Below the pieces are notes generated by a model. The model did no database searches and was not told the origin of the DNA. It saw only the letters and a program-made list of their open reading frames with translations. Positions 23,092-35,753 of a stretch of 64,000 bases of DNA are shown here, piece after piece (the first letter of the stretch is position 1; each line of letters opens with the position of its first letter). Made by a program: the position numbers and the translations under genes. Source of the DNA: Allium sativum (lineage: Eukaryota; Streptophyta; Magnoliopsida; Asparagales; Amaryllidaceae); contig CM060919.1 in assembly GCA_030737875.1 (NCBI GenBank), forward strand, positions 805,177,160-805,241,159, read 5' to 3'.

Positions 23092-23945
23092 CACCTATAC
23101 CTCCCTCATTCCCTCTTCTATTTTATTTCCTCTTTCATTAATTCTTTCAGAACGAAATAGATGTTCTTCCCCTTTTTCTTTAAAAAAAATCTGAAAAATC
23201 AAATACACAATGAAAACCAATAATCTCAAATCCAATGAACTCATTTAAGCATGTACTTTAGTTCGATGGTCTTCAAATTGGGTTTGACGGTATTTGGGTA
23301 CGCTACAAATTTGCGTACAACAAACGAGGGTTGGATATTCCCGATTATGTGATCGTTTATCTGCAAATTGAAGAATTTATAGGCTTAATAAAGTAGGGAT
23401 AAGAGTTGAGATCCTCATTTAACATTTTTTCTTTGATTTTGGGAGGTCCCGGTAACTGAAGTTGATCGGTGGTGGTGAAGTTGCGATGAATAGCAATTAT
23501 CGAGAGTAAACACACATATTTTGGTGATACAGGTCATGGAGTTCCAATTGAGGATTTGTATGGTAGTAAGGTTGTCGAGTACGCTTACGATTTGGGCACC
23601 CATGAACCCGAGTTGGCTGCAGATATGGAGTTTAGGTGGTCGAGAAAAAGGAGCATACTCGGCTATAGTTATCGAAGGGGAAGAGAGAGCTGCGTCCATG
23701 GTCGTGAATCACTGGAGATAGTGTTTTCCGGTAGGGTATCGTTGGTGCTAAGGTGATTGGTACAAGCGGTTTGTGGATTTGTTGATCGGAGAGGAAGAGT
23801 TCGACATGGATGTTAGGTTCGGTCACAGGTTGAAGCGAGCGGGGATGCTGAAATAAGGAAAAGGGAAGAAAGAATTAAAATGGATTAAGGTAAATTAAGT
23901 TATTCGTTTAATTAACAAGTAGTAACTATTTAAATTGTATCAAGT

Positions 23946-23953
<8 letters not shown>

Positions 23954-23998
<45 letters not shown>
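23954..23998. repeat. (AT)n microsatellite
   Basis: About 22 uninterrupted AT dinucleotides within the long LTR. Confidence 0.95.
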
Positions 23999-23999
<1 letters not shown>

Positions 24000-24599
24000 T
24001 ACGATGTCAGATTTGAACAATTAAAGGTACGTTGGGCTCGTATTGGCATAGGCTACACTTCAGTGTTGAATTGGAGTGCTTTAGTGACTGCTGGAATTTC
24101 TGGTTGAATTAAACACATGTTTAATTTAATCAGAAACCAATCGCTATTTTCAATGATAAAAATCAAGGTGAGTAAACTCACTCTCTAGATTCTTTTATAA
24201 TTTATTTCAAACGAATTTTTATTTAGTATATAGTTTTTATATGTTGTTTGTTGGCTGTTTTGATGCATTGAATAATTGTTGATCAATTGTGGGTATTATG
24301 TATATTAGTTATATTTAGGCTTGGTAGTTAGATATTTCCCCAGTACTATTAGCAGATTAGAACCTATGCACCCTCACAATATATATAGTGGATGACCTAC
24401 TATATCGCGAAGTCGGTGGGATGATTGAGCATATCATACGATATCCTGCCTTAAAGCAAGATTGGTATTATTTAGGTTATCTAACATCTGTGGATGCAGG
24501 AAAAAACAGGTTGGAGGGATCCAACTGGATTCCTCCACAATTTTATTATTTGTTTCCATATATAGTGTTTTATGATATGATAAATAACCTGTGATTAAT

Positions 24600-27300
24600 T
24601 ATTGGGTGTTTTGAAAGTTTGAATTACGCTGGCCCTAAATATTAGTATTTAAATAGCATAAAAATATATTCGAATGAAAAGAAAGGAATTCTGAGATTTT
24701 AAAAGGAAAATTTATTTTTTCGAAATAGAAATTGAATTTTAGATGGGCTAGGAAATATTAAATTTTTTTAGAAATGAAAATAAGTAATTGAATTTATAAA
24801 CGATGTTTATAAATAAAGAGAAATAAATATTTTTGGATAATTTGGGAACGTAAATTCAAGTGTGAAGTTAAAAGGGAAATTTATTTTCCTAAAGTAGAAA
24901 TTGAATTTCAAATGGATTTGATTTAGAGACTTGTTTAAATATATAAACAAGTAGTATAAATTATAAACGATGTTTATAAATAAAGGTGAAAATTAATCAT
25001 TTGAAAATTTCCAAATTTAAGTTCAAGCACGAATTTAAAAAGGGAACTGAGAATCGTTTCAAAAGAAAATGATGAAATTAATCCGCTATTCCGAATGTAG
25101 ATTGATTTGAAATTAAATCCGTATGGGTTTATGATTAGAATTCGACCATGTCGAATTTATAAAGGTAAATTATGTCCAGAAAGGATATTGGAATTATATT
25201 AAATGAAGACTAAAAATATGAAAATAGATTATATATATATATATATGTAAGTTATAAAATATTCAAAATGGGAATCAAGTTTCAAATGGATTTTTAAAAT
25301 GGAAGCTTGTTTTAATATATAACATAAGGAAGTTTATTTATAAACAACGTTTGTAAATGTACCAAAGTAATTTTCATCGGATAATTTGGAAATAGATTTT
25401 CCAAATGTAAGAAATGACATTTGAAAGCCATATTTCAAATGAGATAGAAGATGAGATTTTTATGATATTATAGGTAAAAACCGATTTTTGAATTACGAAC
25501 TTTTATCTATCTCAAGATAAGAACGTTGTCGATCAAGGTCTGAGTGGTAAATAAAACACCCCAAAACTTGAACGACTTCACTATTATCAAAGGATGGTGT
25601 TAGTTTGTAATGGTAAAGGATATTGAATTAACTGATTATTTCCATAAAAGGAATATTGCAACTTATTTGCAAGATTTTGAGATTTAATCAGAACTATTGG
25701 GTTCTAAACTGAACAATGTATAATTTAACATTGTTTGGCATAAGCATGAAGTGTGGTTATACTTATACTATTCGGCTAAGTATTTATCACATTTTTCAAC
25801 AAAGAAAATAGAATGGTATTGGAAATATGTATGTTACAGGAAATAAAAAGAGTTTTGTGAAATATAGTAATATTTCCAAAGCTAAGGAAATAAAATGGTT
25901 TCTTTAATGAAATTAAAGCAATAGTTTCAAAGTAAAGGAAATGAGAGGATTTTGCTGAATACGTTGTTCTATTTATATAAAGGTATGGTTATTGTTCCAA
26001 GGAATTTGAAATCATTTCGAAAAGGGAACGATAGATCATTTTATTCTAGAACTTGGAATATAAACTAAATTGAGATAAATCCAAGGAATCTATAATTGGA
26101 ATTCAATTATATCAAAATTTATAAAATTATCTGTTTCCAAGGAAATTAGAAGTTAATATAAGTTGAGTTCAAAATGAAATAACAATTGAGTTATGAATTT
26201 TGAATGAAATAATCGATGGTTTTGTATAATCAAAGTTGTTAAGTTAGATTTGAAAATTTTGCTTAATTTGTTTTTAGACATCGAAGAATAAGGTTGGAAT
26301 TTATTTAATAAACGAAGTTTTAACATTTATATTTAAATTTAATTAAAACGAACTCAGTTCATAGTTTAACATTTAGAACTTCAATTGAGTATATGTAACT
26401 CAATATAAGTTAGAATTCTTTGAAATAAGGATCGTCCAGACCTATTGGGTAAATATTTTCTAATGGAAGAGAAAAATATGGATTTTGATTTATAGATTTT
26501 GAGTTATTTCAAAATCAAATTTTCAAAAAAACAGTTGTATAATCATTTATAAACCATAATGATTTATTTAATAAAATCGAAGGGTTTTAAGTAAAATAAA
26601 TTTGGATTTTCATTAGGAAAATTCCGACTTGAATTATAAAATAAATATGAACTCAAGTAAAGTAAATGAATTGATTTTTGAAATAAAAATGAGATTTTTT
26701 TAAATTATTAAATGAATTTAACTAATTTGAAAAGAAGTTAGTTAATGGGATTTTCGATCGAACTTAACTATGGTTAAGTGAATTGAATTTGTAATTGAAA
26801 TTTAAAGTTGAATATGAAACTCGAGTCAGAAATGGAATTCGACTTGTTTATAAGTTAATTAAAATATATTTGAATATAATGTGTTCAAATTAAAAGAGGT
26901 TTAGGCAAAACAACTAATTAGAGAATAAATTAGCAAATTGAGTTAAAACGATTGGATTGTTTTGAAATAAGTTGGAATTGGATGAATATGTGTTAACTGG
27001 TATGGAATGAAGAAATGAAAGGAATAAAAATTGAATGTCCGACAAAAAGGCACATATTTAATTCAATATGAGTTTTATAAGCCTACTGGGCAAGCCATTT
27101 GGATTTTTGATTTTCTTTTTTAATGGAAAGGGCCTGGAGAAGCGATTTGTAGTTGTACCAATTGAGTCGTACAAAGGAGACACTGGCGAATTTTTCTGGA
27201 AATTTAAAAGGATAGAAAAATTTAAGAAAATTTGGTAACTAGAAATCGATTTACTACCTATATAGGAAATTTGATAAGAGAATAAACTTATAATGGAATT
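24600..27300. repeat. Degenerate AT/purine-rich repeat zone
   Basis: Recurring words such as ttataaacgatgtttataaataaa (near 24795, 24960 and, altered, 25338), gaaattgaattt and aaatggattt are spread at irregular spacing. This suggests old tandem expansion. No coding potential is seen. Confidence 0.5.
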
Positions 27301-28769
27301 TTTAAGTAAGAGGGAGGCGATTACTATCGAATACGAGATTTAAAATATAGTTAGTTAAATGTAGTATTTGGGTTGTTGTAACGATGTTTTACGCAACATT
27401 CGTTTTAACCCAAGTACATATGATTCAGAAACATGTTCCAAATAAAATGAGGAATATTTTCTAAGTATTGAAAATGAGTGAGTTCATGAGAAAAATAGGT
27501 GAATGGAAATGTTTCATTACATAATAAGGAAAAAATTTCTACGTACAGAAAATAAGAGTTAATGGAAGATTTGGAAATGTTTTCCAAGTATCGTGAGAGG
27601 CCAAAGTAGTTTTGAAAAATATATCGACAAGGATACTGAGATGAATTGGAATCTGATTTAATTAATGAAATATTAATTAAAAAGGGCTCAGTGATTGTTT
27701 GGTGCTAATCAATAGTATTCCCTTTGGGAATAAGATCTTTGGATGAATGTTTGTTTCTTCGATAGTTAAGTAACCGACAATCAAAGTGTTGACCAGTTAA
27801 ATGTTATTGTTGTTAATACAAAGAGACCAACTGGATTTATTATCCGAAACCACTCTGTATTGGTGTAAGCGTTTCGATCAGATTATTTTGAAGATAATCA
27901 AAGACGGATTAAAGTGCAAGGGCATTTTCTGTTAATCCTAGGTAGAAATTGCCTAGGATGGATTAACGGAAATTGTGCCTTCGGTTTGTCCAACTACATG
28001 ACAATGTATATGGAAGGATGTATGACAGAGTATTTTTAGATGGTCACGTACGTTGATTTCTTTAAAAGTACCATGGTTGGTGGTGGAGATGGAAACTTCT
28101 CTTAGCTTAACACCATTGTATTTTTAAGGGCGTCAATTAGTGATTTGACGGATCTGACGATGTGGCATTCAAATTCTATGTGATGTTTTGAAAAGGTAAT
28201 CGTGACCTCAAGCCTTATCAATCGGGAAATGACATAAATCGGGCAGTCAACATGATTATGTGGGTCATACCCACTAGGATGTATTATCACCTGATCTAGA
28301 GAAATTTCAATAGCTTCTTGTTCTATCGTTGCTGTTTGCTTTCCGTAACGGTAATTGTGCACAACCGTTGGTGATATACATTCAATCCACTGAAGTTGAA
28401 TAAGTGGTCGGTTAGTGTGGCCGGGTTGCAAGATGTTCTTGTTGAACCTCGGTGTATCCTCTCTAGAGTACACTGATCAGGAGGTGGTCAAATACCTTGT
28501 CATAGTTGGAAATCCATTCTCGAATAAGTGCCCTGCGGTTTTTGATTATATACTATGCATGTGAACCATAAGATGCAAGTGTTCCACAATATTCCTATTT
28601 ATTTGATTTAGACACTATTATAATATTAGAAGAGTTTTAATACAAAGGATATTTTCGGTTATCGTAAGGTAAAAACCATCTGCGTTTATGTTTGGGTTGG
28701 TTTTGCGATTATCTTTTTTTTTTGAAAGGATTTCTAAAGTTAAATCAAGCAATTAGAGTTTACTCACAC

Positions 28770-28783
28770 CAGTCCCATGACTG
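28770..28783 (+). promoter_or_regulatory. Conserved LTR stem-loop
   Basis: CAGTC-CCAT-GACTG can form a 5-bp stem with a 4-base loop, in the context CACC-stem-ACCTAGAGTTT. Counterparts lie at about 290-480 bp from the U5 end of other LTRs: 7730-7743 (minus; CAGAC-TTTT-GTCTG), 462-473 (minus), 32255-32267 (minus; AGAC-TTTAT-GTCT), 35448-35461 (CAGTC-CCAT-GATTG), 37244-37257 (minus; CAGTC-TCAT-GACTG), and a looser form at 18545-18562. The central pair is A:T in some copies and T:A in others, which preserves pairing. The role is unknown; a structured signal in element RNA is my inference. Confidence 0.55.
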
Positions 28784-29000
28784 ACCTAGAGTTTATTTCG
28801 TTTTGTTTACGCTAAACTCTTGGGTGCCCAAATTTATATAGGCAGCCAAGTAGTTCAGGTGTTTACGGATATACTTAGAGGAGCTTGGAGTAGGTGGCTT
28901 CACCATTAGTTATTAGAATTTATTTCAGCTGTGTTTTGTTTATGCGATGTACTATGATGATGTTTGTAAGTACAGATACAATTTTGTATTTTAAAGGTTA

Positions 29001-29002
29001 TG

Positions 29003-29031
<29 letters not shown>
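29001..29031. repeat. (AT)n microsatellite
   Basis: About 14 AT dinucleotides near the 3' end of the long LTR. Confidence 0.9.
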
Positions 29032-29035
<4 letters not shown>

Positions 29036-29191
29036 TTTGTTTCACTGCGATGTGGGATTCTATGTTGTTATTTTTGTTCTTCTTATATCTTTTTCTTCTT
29101 TACCCATAATGATTTGTATCTCCAGGCAATTTGAGTTGGACGTGCGGTGTATTTAGTATACTCAAATAGTACGGAAATTCGGGCCGTTACA

Positions 29192-31261
29192 AATTTTCAA
29201 TTCGGGGAATGTTTGGATGTCAAACAGCTCTATACCTGTAAAATATTTGGTCAAAATGTTTTATTTATGAAGTGAATTTATCAAAACAATACATGTTAAC
29301 TATAATTTATATACTAACCATTATTGTAATTGAGCCGTTGCAAGTTTATAACAATAATACAATTATGAATCATTATTATAATTGAGTTGTTACACTTGCA
29401 CAACAGTAATATATTTATGTAACATAATTATTGAGTCGTTACAAAAGCTAATGGTATTTCAATGTTGTTTTAATTAAGAATAAATTAAAATCCATTAGCA
29501 TTCCATTTGTTTAGCATCGTATGCAATTTTCATTCTGCCTATTTAAATGATGGATAGCCAGAAGAGAAATGACAAGAACAATATACATTATTCTTTTCTT
29601 CTTCCTCCAAAAAAATAACAAAACACTTTCTTTTCTTTCTTCTTAAAAGAAGTATAACATTTTTTTTATCTTTTCTTCTTCCTTCAGCAAAACTAAAATC
29701 ACCGTGAGAAGTATTTCAAAGTGCAAATCGGAATTTACTTTGTCAGCGCAAATAAGCTCAATGTTTTTAAGAATAGAGAGGTTGTTTAATCCCAGAGGTA
29801 GTGGACTAATTTCGAGATCTATTTTGCACTTCCGAGCAGACTGCCGAAACGTCTTCAAGAAAGTGACCTAGCACATGGCTTAGCCATTGTTTTTCTAGAA
29901 TGAAGACATTCTACATAAAACAGTGGCTTTGAATGCAAATCTGGACAACGCTGCTCCATTATCCATGTTACAGCTTTCTAATCAAAATCAATTCAGAGAC
30001 TTTTGTAAAAGACAGTAAGACCTGAAATTAATTTTGAATGAAATAAAGTTGATTTAAGTATGGTTAAAATTGAGAAAATTATATAAATATGATTACATAT
30101 TCAAGTCATCAATTAGAGATAAAAATGTTATCTCTAATTCAGTTAGTAAGTTAAAAAAAATTCTTTAGAGAACCATACTTAACTAAAAATGGAAGCATAT
30201 GAATTTAATTTTCCGATAACTTATTGAGTTACATATTAATAATATTTTAATCTATAAAAATTTGCAAAAAGTGGTATTAGTGTGGAAGCAAATAATCAAA
30301 TGTTGGCTTCTAGTTTTGAGAACATTTATTTAGGAGATAAACATTTGTAACTAAACATCTAATAGCATGATAAATATTGGTAAATATGGTTTAATGAAAT
30401 GACAAATAGTATAGTAGTTACATTCAGCGGGTCATAAATATTATAGTAATTTTAATAGAGAATTTAATGTTATGATAAACTTTAAATGTTTCATTTACTT
30501 TTGACATAAAGATACTATTTTGAAAATGTGACTTTTGTTATTAGAGAATTGAACCTTCAGAATTAATTCATGCGAAACACTTAAAGTAATGTGTAAAAAT
30601 AATCGCTACTCTATTTTGTTTATTGGAAACTGTTCTGATGTCACTTGTGTACGTCTTATGGACAATAAGAATTAAGTGCGAAGGATTTTTGAAAATGACG
30701 CTAAAATTGACATTAATTGCATGCAAAATTTGGAAATGCCTTTATTATAAATGGACATTTATTGCATGCATAATGTTTTTGAAAATTTCATTAAGAAATG
30801 ACATTAATTGATTGAATAAGCTTTTGCATTAAAATAGATTAACAATAATTCAATGAATAAGTTTGAAAAATGTCACTGATAAAATTTGATATTAATGAAA
30901 TGTAAATTTAGAAAGCATCTTTAGTAAGAAATGACATTACTCAAATGATGCAGATTTAATAATCAATGAGTATATTTTTTGAAAATGAATAACATTAACT
31001 GTATGCATAAGTGAAAAACATTAGTTGAATAATCAATGCATTAATTTAAAATGTCATTAATTAAAAGTGACATTAATTGAATATAGAATGACATTTGTAA
31101 TGTTGGATATTAACATGATTTTTTTAATCTTTTAAATAAATAGAATCCCTAGTTCTAGGAGAAAGTATTCACCTTTGTGTTCCTAAAATAAATAATCTAT
31201 GGTTCCAAAATCTTAAGAAATTATAAGCGTTCTTATTTTAGAACTTGAGGATGTTTGGCAT
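29192..31261. other. Unassigned AT-rich DNA before copia pol
   Basis: No protein domain recognised. Repeated words of the form aatgacattaattga occur between about 30690 and 31100. The start of the copia element (LTR, gag) is not visible here, so it is lost or too eroded to recognise. Confidence 0.45.
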
Positions 31262-31840
31262 ATGTACATGTTCCAGACCCTAAGAGAATAAAATTAGCAA
31301 GTAGAGCCTATAAATATGTATTTACTGGCTATGTTATTAATAGAAAAGCGTACAAATTTTATGACCTCAATACACATAGTATAATTGAATCTAATGATGC
31401 TGATTCCCTTTTAAATTAAGGAATAGTGGGGGCACATCAAGTAACTTTATGCCTATTACAATAAAACTTAATGAATATCCTGAAAATTAACCTAGAAGAA
31501 GTAAAAGAGTAATAACATCAAAATATTTTGGTTCATATTTTGTGTTTTTACTATAGAGGAGGATCATTTAAACCTCCAGTAGGCCTTATCTTCCTTAGAT
31601 GCAATTTTTTGGCAAGAGGCTATAAATGGTGAGATGGATTCTTTGGAATCCAATAAAACTTGGCACTTAGTTGACTAGCCACCTGGCCGTAAGTCTATAG
31701 GTTGTAGATGAGTACTTAAAAAGAAATTAAACCTGATTGCACAGTTAATAAATATAAAGTCTGTTTAGTAGCTAAAGGATTTAAGCAAAGAGAAACTATA
31801 GACTTTTTTGACACTTTTTCACCTGTAACTAGAATTACAT
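31262..31840 (+). pseudogene. Copia pol remnant, part 1 (integrase end to RT start)
   Basis: Frame pieces read PDPKRIKLASRAYKYVFTGY (integrase C-terminal region of Ty1/copia). They continue with AIFWQEAINGEMDSLESNKTWHLVD and YKVCLVAKGFKQRETIDFFDTFSPVTRIT, the start of the copia RT domain. Many stops and frame changes are present. The reading is cut after ATTACAT at 31840, where a nested LTR begins, and resumes at 40957. Confidence 0.85.
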
Positions 31841-33449
31841 TGTGACACCCCACGTTCGTTTATGTCACTCGTTAAGAGAATGCATTAAGTTTCGGGAAGC
31901 ATTATAGGTAAACAGAAACAAAAACATTATAAGACAGATGTAAAATAGCAGTGAAATTTAAAACTTTTATTTAGCAGAAAACATCGTGGTTCAAAACATA
32001 GTTACATCACAAGTCTGAAATGCATAAAACCTAGTACATTAATTTAAAATTTCTGTCTTGTACTTAAATCATTATAGTACAATAATAAAAGAAGCATAAT
32101 CCCCAAAACATAGCCATAGTAGAGAGATATGAAATCAAGCAGTACATCTAAGCAGCTTGAAGTAGGATGAAAGCAGAATCCTGATCAAGCTTGAGTATTC
32201 CCACCCAGAGAACCTGGGGGAGCAGAACAGAAAGAAGAGTAAACAAATTAGGTTAGACATAAAGTCTGGCGAGTCCAGTTACTTTTAGCATATAAATAAG
32301 TAAAAGTATCATGACATGCATATAAACTGGAGAGATAGATAACAGAACAATAAGGCAGGTATGACAAGGTAAACAAGATAAACATGATTAAGTATATTGC
32401 GCTTCTCTAGTACTTTCTCCTTCTTTGCACCAATATTAGTGGCGTATGAACAAGATGATCCCCAACAAGTATAAGATGGTAGACTTAGGTGTACTTTTAG
32501 TGTTTTACCCCCATACAATAACAGGCAGCCCAACTAAATATACCAGAGTTACCCCTAAGTAAAATAATAGACTCCTAAACATACCAGAGCCTAGATGTAC
32601 CCTAATTACAACCCCAATCGATCGGCTCCCTACTCTATAGATATCCTGTGTTGGCCCCACAGTAGGATGTATCACTTCCTAAAGTGGCATCGCTTCGTTT
32701 TGAGGATGTGCACAACCATATCTACAGGTGTCACGACGTCTTAGCCTCCTCTGCCGGACCCATGCACGCACATGACTCCGTCGGTATGCGCCGCCTACAC
32801 CGCCCTTTCATTTGGATCTCTTACAATCAGCCCAGTAAGCGTGCCCCGACCCCGACCTAGTTCGGAGTACTCGTTGACACCTAAATATAGGTTACTGATT
32901 GAAACGGGTCCCACACACAAGATGATACAAGCCCCCTAGACTTGTATCCCCACTACTAGGTTTTCCACAGGTTATGCCATACCAAAGTAAAAAGATTGCA
33001 TGTTACACCGGAGTAAAAAATTGCATGCCATACCGAATTAAAAGATTGCATAACCCCACAGATTAAGTTTGTGGGCCTATATATATAAAAATATTACCAA
33101 CCACCCCAAGATATACTTAACCTTCCCACTGATTCATATAAGTTTACTTAACCCCTACTCAAGTTAACATGTTCATACAATGTAACAACTCAGAAATCAT
33201 AACCAATTTAAAAATTTTATTTTAACAATTTTAAAGAATTTTGAATATTTAAAATAACTTATTTTAAATAATAACATTTAAAAATTTATTTAAATTGAAG
33301 GTAGAACAAATATATTTATTTTAATTTTAAAAGGAATTAGAAATAGCGCGATAGTTTGAAATTTTGAATTTGAACTTCGACTGAATGTACAGGATGCAAA
33401 ATAAATCGGATTTTGGTGAAACCAAAAATATTTAAATCTATTAAAAAAT

Positions 33450-34420
33450 GATGTAACATAAAAATTTACATTTTTATGTAATGATGATTCATTAAAATGA
33501 TTCATAACTTGTTTAAAAATGATGTAACATAAAAATTTACATTTTTATGTAATAATGATTCATTAAAATGATTCATAGTTTGTTTAAAATGATGTAACAT
33601 AAAAATTTACATTTTTATGTAATAATAATTCATTAAAAATGTTCATAGCTTGTTAAAAATGTTTTAACATAAAAGATTACATTTTTATGTAATAGTGAAT
33701 CATTAAAAAGATTCAAAAGTGATAAAATGTTTAACATAAAAGATTACATTTTTATGTAATAGTGAATCATTAAAAAGGTTCAAAAGTGATAAAAGATGCT
33801 TGTTTGATAAAACTGTGTTAACATAGGAAAATAAATTATTCTTTCATTTATCATTAGAATACATAGAAAAATGTATGCAAATAAATTATTCTTTTATTTA
33901 TCATTAGAATACATAGAAAAATGTGTACAAATAAATTATTCTTTTATTTGTCATTAGAATACATAAAAAAATGTGTGCAAATAAATTATTCTTTTATTTG
34001 TCATTAGAATACCTAGAAAAGTTTAACAATAAAAATTTACAGTTTTATTGTATGTAAGAAGTAATGAGAAATGATCATTATTTGGAATAGAAAAGTTAAA
34101 CATTGAAAATTTACATTTTTATTGAATGTAAAGAATGATTCATTAAAAAGATGTATCGTTTGATAAAATATGTTAACATAAGAAATTACGTTTGTTAATG
34201 TAAGAATGATTCATTAAAAAGATGTATCATTTGATAAAATATGTTAACATAAAAAATTACATTTGTTAATGTAAAATTGTGTGAACAATAAAATATTCTT
34301 TTATTATATGCATATGAAATGTAGAAATTGTATAGAAAATAAAATATCCTTTTATTGTATATATGTATAATGTAGAAAATGTATAGACAATAAAATACTC
34401 TTTTATTGTAACGTGAAATG
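33450..34420. repeat. Hairpin-rich tandem repeats in the LTR arm
   Basis: The first class has a period of about 71 bp, each unit holding a near-perfect palindrome (acataaaaatttacattttt + atgt) and attcattaaaatgattca. A second class (about 33830-34020) repeats aaataaattattcttttatt about four times at roughly 60-bp spacing. The reverse-complement array is at about 38230-39070 in the right arm. Confidence 0.85.
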
Positions 34421-34953
34421 TGATTGAACCAAATATACTTGGTTATTGATATGGATTATGATTGATTGATTGTTTGGGTTATGCTCGACCAGTTTATGAG
34501 CAAAATATGTTTTTACATTTAGCATAGAGTTGGGTAAAAATGTCTATGTGTTAACACCTTGTGAAACACTTCACGATTTGACTATAAGGTGTTTAGCGAT
34601 GTTGTTTATTTCAAAATTTAATAAATGATTTTGAAATGAGTTTTCTTAAGTAAAAAGAAATGTTATTCCCGATTTTGGACAGGGAATGTTTTATAAAAAT
34701 GTTTTATAAAACAGAAAGAATTTCGAGGGCTATACCCGATGATTTCGAAATAATTTTTAATTAGAAATCTGTATAGATTTGATTATACTTGTGATTATGT
34801 TGTGAAATGATTTTCCATACTTCGGGATATAAAAATGATTCAGCAAGTATGTGTCTGAAGATGCGGGTGACCTAAAATTGACTAACAGTGTGAGGGCGTG
34901 CATGTCTTCCCTAATTGGTGGGATGGTGCATTGTCAGTGTAGCCGTTAGGTGC

Positions 34954-35009
<56 letters not shown>
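34954..35009. repeat. (CA)n(TA)n microsatellite
   Basis: A CA run directly followed by a TA run, present only in the left arm. The right arm has just ctatatatatgtgcacc at the matching place (37692-37708). Confidence 0.9.
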
Positions 35010-35011
<2 letters not shown>

Positions 35012-35753
35012 ATTCAGTTAGGGTGCGTACTGCCCGGTCCTAAAGGAACATGACCGAAATTTGGTTCGCATACTTGTTTTGTATGCATTGTTATGTTTTG
35101 AAATTCATATTTCCAAATGTTTTGTTTTAAAATCCCGAAGTGAAATCTACTTTATTATAAAATCTAGATATGTATTTCAAATGATTTGAAATAAAAGAAA
35201 CCGGGAAATAAAGTCCAAAGAAATAATTTCTGTAAAGTGAATTGGATTTTGAAATCTAAGTTTAGTGATTAAGCCTAAATGGGTAGATTAAGGAATTGCA
35301 TGTTGATTTATGCATTGTAGATCCATATGTTTATTTATGGTTGATGTTTATGCACTGGCAATCTAACGGAGTAAACCCGTTTCGTGTTAGTGGCGTGGTC
35401 CTGTGATCAGCCTTATTATTAGATAAGTTAAGTAAGATTTCTTATACCAGTCCCATGATTGACTCGTAGTTTGTTAAATAGGATTCTGGATCGAAGCTTA
35501 AAGTTGTGTCCAGGGCAATGATAGTCTTCCGCTGCATTGTATTACATTTATTGTAAATTAATCTTCCACTGTATTTTATTCGATGTACTCTGATATATTC
35601 TGTACTCTGATGTAACATTATTATAATGTTTATAAAAGTCTTCGGTTATTTGTTCTGATGTGTTGTATGCCCAAAGTTAGCGTATTCGGGTTTTTGAACG
35701 GTCTTAGTCGATTTTGCGATCGATTAGGTCCGGGCGAAATCCGAGTCGTTACA

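Larger units (their letters stand above)
22437..29191 (+). repeat. Very long solo-LTR-like unit, 6755 bp, with TSD
   Basis: Begins TGTAACGACCCAG and ends GGGCCGTTACA. It is flanked on both sides by aattt (22432-22436 and 29192-29196), the 5-bp duplication typical of LTR elements. A TATA box is at 23084-23091 with the pyrimidine-rich start region ctccctcattccctcttc after it. A stem-loop shared with the other chromovirus LTRs is at 28770-28783, about 410 bp from the end. No internal TGTAAC or GTTACA pair divides it into two LTRs, and no retroviral protein is visible. The middle (about 24600-27300) is purine-rich, degenerate repeat DNA that may have swollen the LTR. Confidence 0.65.
33181..35753 (+). 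repeat. Left arm, complete LTR (2573 bp)
   Basis: TGTAACAACTC start and CCGAGTCGTTACA end. It contains the hairpin tandem array (33450-34420), a (CA)n(TA)n microsatellite at 34954-35009 that the other arm lacks, the shared stem-loop at 35448-35461, and the end block cgattttgcgatcgattagg. Confidence 0.85.

Noticed and set aside
28102..28473. 123-codon minus-strand open frame
   Set aside because: It lies inside the long LTR, matches no family I know, and its composition fits chance opening in this LTR.
33181..35753. Left arm as an independent solo LTR with its own target duplication
   Set aside because: Its own flanks are tacaa and acagt, which do not match. The match is between the outer flanks of the two arms.
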